Shown: one piece after another, positions 4,704-5,297 of the stretch
How positions within the stretch are numbered: position 1 is the first letter of the stretch
Layout: each line of letters starts with the position of its first letter
NCBI GenBank assembly: GCA_031254995.1
Contig: JAIRTJ010000174.1
Location: forward strand, 1 to 5,297
Source of the DNA: Eubacteriales Family XIII. Incertae Sedis bacterium
GTDB taxonomy: Bacteria > Bacillota > Clostridia > Peptostreptococcales > Anaerovoracaceae
Direction of reading: 5' to 3'
Length of the DNA: 5,297 bases
The notes under the pieces: generated by a model
Database searches by the model: none
What the model was told of the DNA's origin: nothing
Seen by the model: only the letters and a program-made list of their open reading frames with translations
Position numbers and translations under genes: made by a program

Positions 4704-5297
4704 ATGAATATAGATCTCTTCGATTATCATCTGCCGCCGGAGCGCATCGCCCAATATCCCGCCGGCAAACGAGACGAGTCGCGTTTGCTCGTCGTGAAAA
4801 GGCGCGAAAATCGGACGGAACACAGGCGTTTTTTCGATATCGTCGATTATATCGAAGCAGGCGACGTCTTGGTCGTAAACGATTCCAAGGTCGTCCATGC
4901 GCGGCTCATCGGGCGGAAGGCTTCGACGGGAGCGACCGTCGAACTGTTTTTGGTCGGGCGCGTCGATCTCTCGAAGGATCGAGGGGCGGGCGGCGAAAGC
5001 GTTTCGCGCGACGGTGAGGACGCGCGAATTTTTCCGATCGACGACGCGACGCGGGATTTGGATGGAACGGCGGATTTCGAGGTCTTGGCAAAGCCCGCAA
5101 AGCGATTGAAGCTCGGGGATGTCGTGCGCTTCGGGGACGGGCTTGAGGCCGAGATTCTTCTCGAAAAGGATGACGGAGGTCGAGTCGCGCGCTTTCGGTG
5201 GACGGGAAGTTTTCGCGAGAGGATCGAGGAACTCGGCAACATACCCCTGCCGCCGTACATCAAGCGTCCGGCGGACGATGAGGATGTCCGAAGATAT
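4704..5297 (+). CDS. queA: S-adenosylmethionine:tRNA ribosyltransferase-isomerase QueA, N-terminal 198 residues (runs off the right edge)
   Basis: QueA transfers the ribosyl part of S-adenosylmethionine to preQ1 at tRNA position 34, giving epoxyqueuosine in the queuosine pathway. The frame is open from ATG at 4704 to the last base (198 codons, no stop), so the gene is cut by the window. Family blocks are clear: LFDYHLPPERIAQYPAGKRD (5-24), SRLLVV (26-31), FDIVDYIEAGDVLVVNDSKV (44-63), ARLIGRK (66-72), LAKPAKRLKLGD (128-139) and ELGNIPLPPYIKRP (176-189); the next residues should be the conserved QTVYA. Between VELFL and FEVLAKP it carries 41 residues (84-124) where relatives such as Bacillus QueA have about 7. 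The insert is in frame and rich in Asp, Arg and Gly. queA commonly follows ruvB in Clostridia, often with tgt next. Confidence 0.95.
   Translation, partial: MNIDLFDYHLPPERIAQYPAGKRDESRLLVVKRRENRTEHRRFFDIVDYIEAGDVLVVNDSKVVHARLIGRKASTGATVELFLVGRVDLSKDRGAGGESVSRDGEDARIFPIDDATRDLDGTADFEVLAKPAKRLKLGDVVRFGDGLEAEILLEKDDGGRVARFRWTGSFRERIEELGNIPLPPYIKRPADDEDVRRY

Noticed and set aside
4628..5017. A 129-codon plus-strand frame starting in the ruvB-queA gap
   Set aside because: It overlaps queA in another frame, is very Arg-rich and has no good ribosome binding site.
1..5297. CRISPR arrays, insertion sequences, tRNA or rRNA genes, prophage or defence genes
   Set aside because: No repeat-spacer pattern, transposase, terminal inverted repeats or RNA gene signatures were seen; the window is core chromosomal sequence.

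Overview
The window looks like a chromosomal housekeeping region of a Bacillota bacterium, most likely of the class Clostridia and fairly GC-rich (mid-to-high 50s percent by eye). Three things suggest this: strong AGGAGG ribosome binding sites, the gene order ruvC-ruvA-ruvB-queA (Bacilli generally lack ruvC), and a gene pair made of a NifU/IscU-like scaffold protein and a GGGtGRT protein, which I associate mainly with anaerobes. The assignment is an inference; there is no rRNA or other marker to fix it.

Layout. Positions 1-397 (minus strand) hold the N-terminal 132 residues of an aldo/keto reductase that runs off the left edge. Positions 398-741 are a divergent intergenic region. It has a sigma-A type promoter in each direction (TTGAAA-17-TATAAT on minus, TTGACA-17-TATAAT on plus), a run of TTCGG repeats between them, and a terminator-like hairpin with a T tract between the plus promoter and the first plus-strand gene. 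That last arrangement looks like a transcription attenuator. From 742 to the right edge all genes are on the plus strand and closely packed: Fe-S scaffold-like gene (742-1434), GGGtGRT gene (1447-2451), ruvC (2462-2965), ruvA (2962-3552), ruvB (3554-4612), a 91-bp gap with a GC-rich hairpin, and queA (4704 to the edge, truncated).

How the genes work together. RuvA, RuvB and RuvC form the Holliday-junction branch migration and resolution machine. QueA makes epoxyqueuosine in tRNA and often follows ruvB in Clostridia. The scaffold-like and GGGtGRT genes are a conserved pair of unknown function. Here they sit 10 bp upstream of ruvC with no visible terminator, so they probably share a transcript with the recombination genes, driven by the promoter at 615-643.

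The best candidates for something undescribed are the scaffold-like/GGGtGRT pair, its leader with two alternative pairings for one strand of the terminator stem, its physical coupling to ruvCAB, and an insertion of about 34 residues in QueA. The rest is ordinary.
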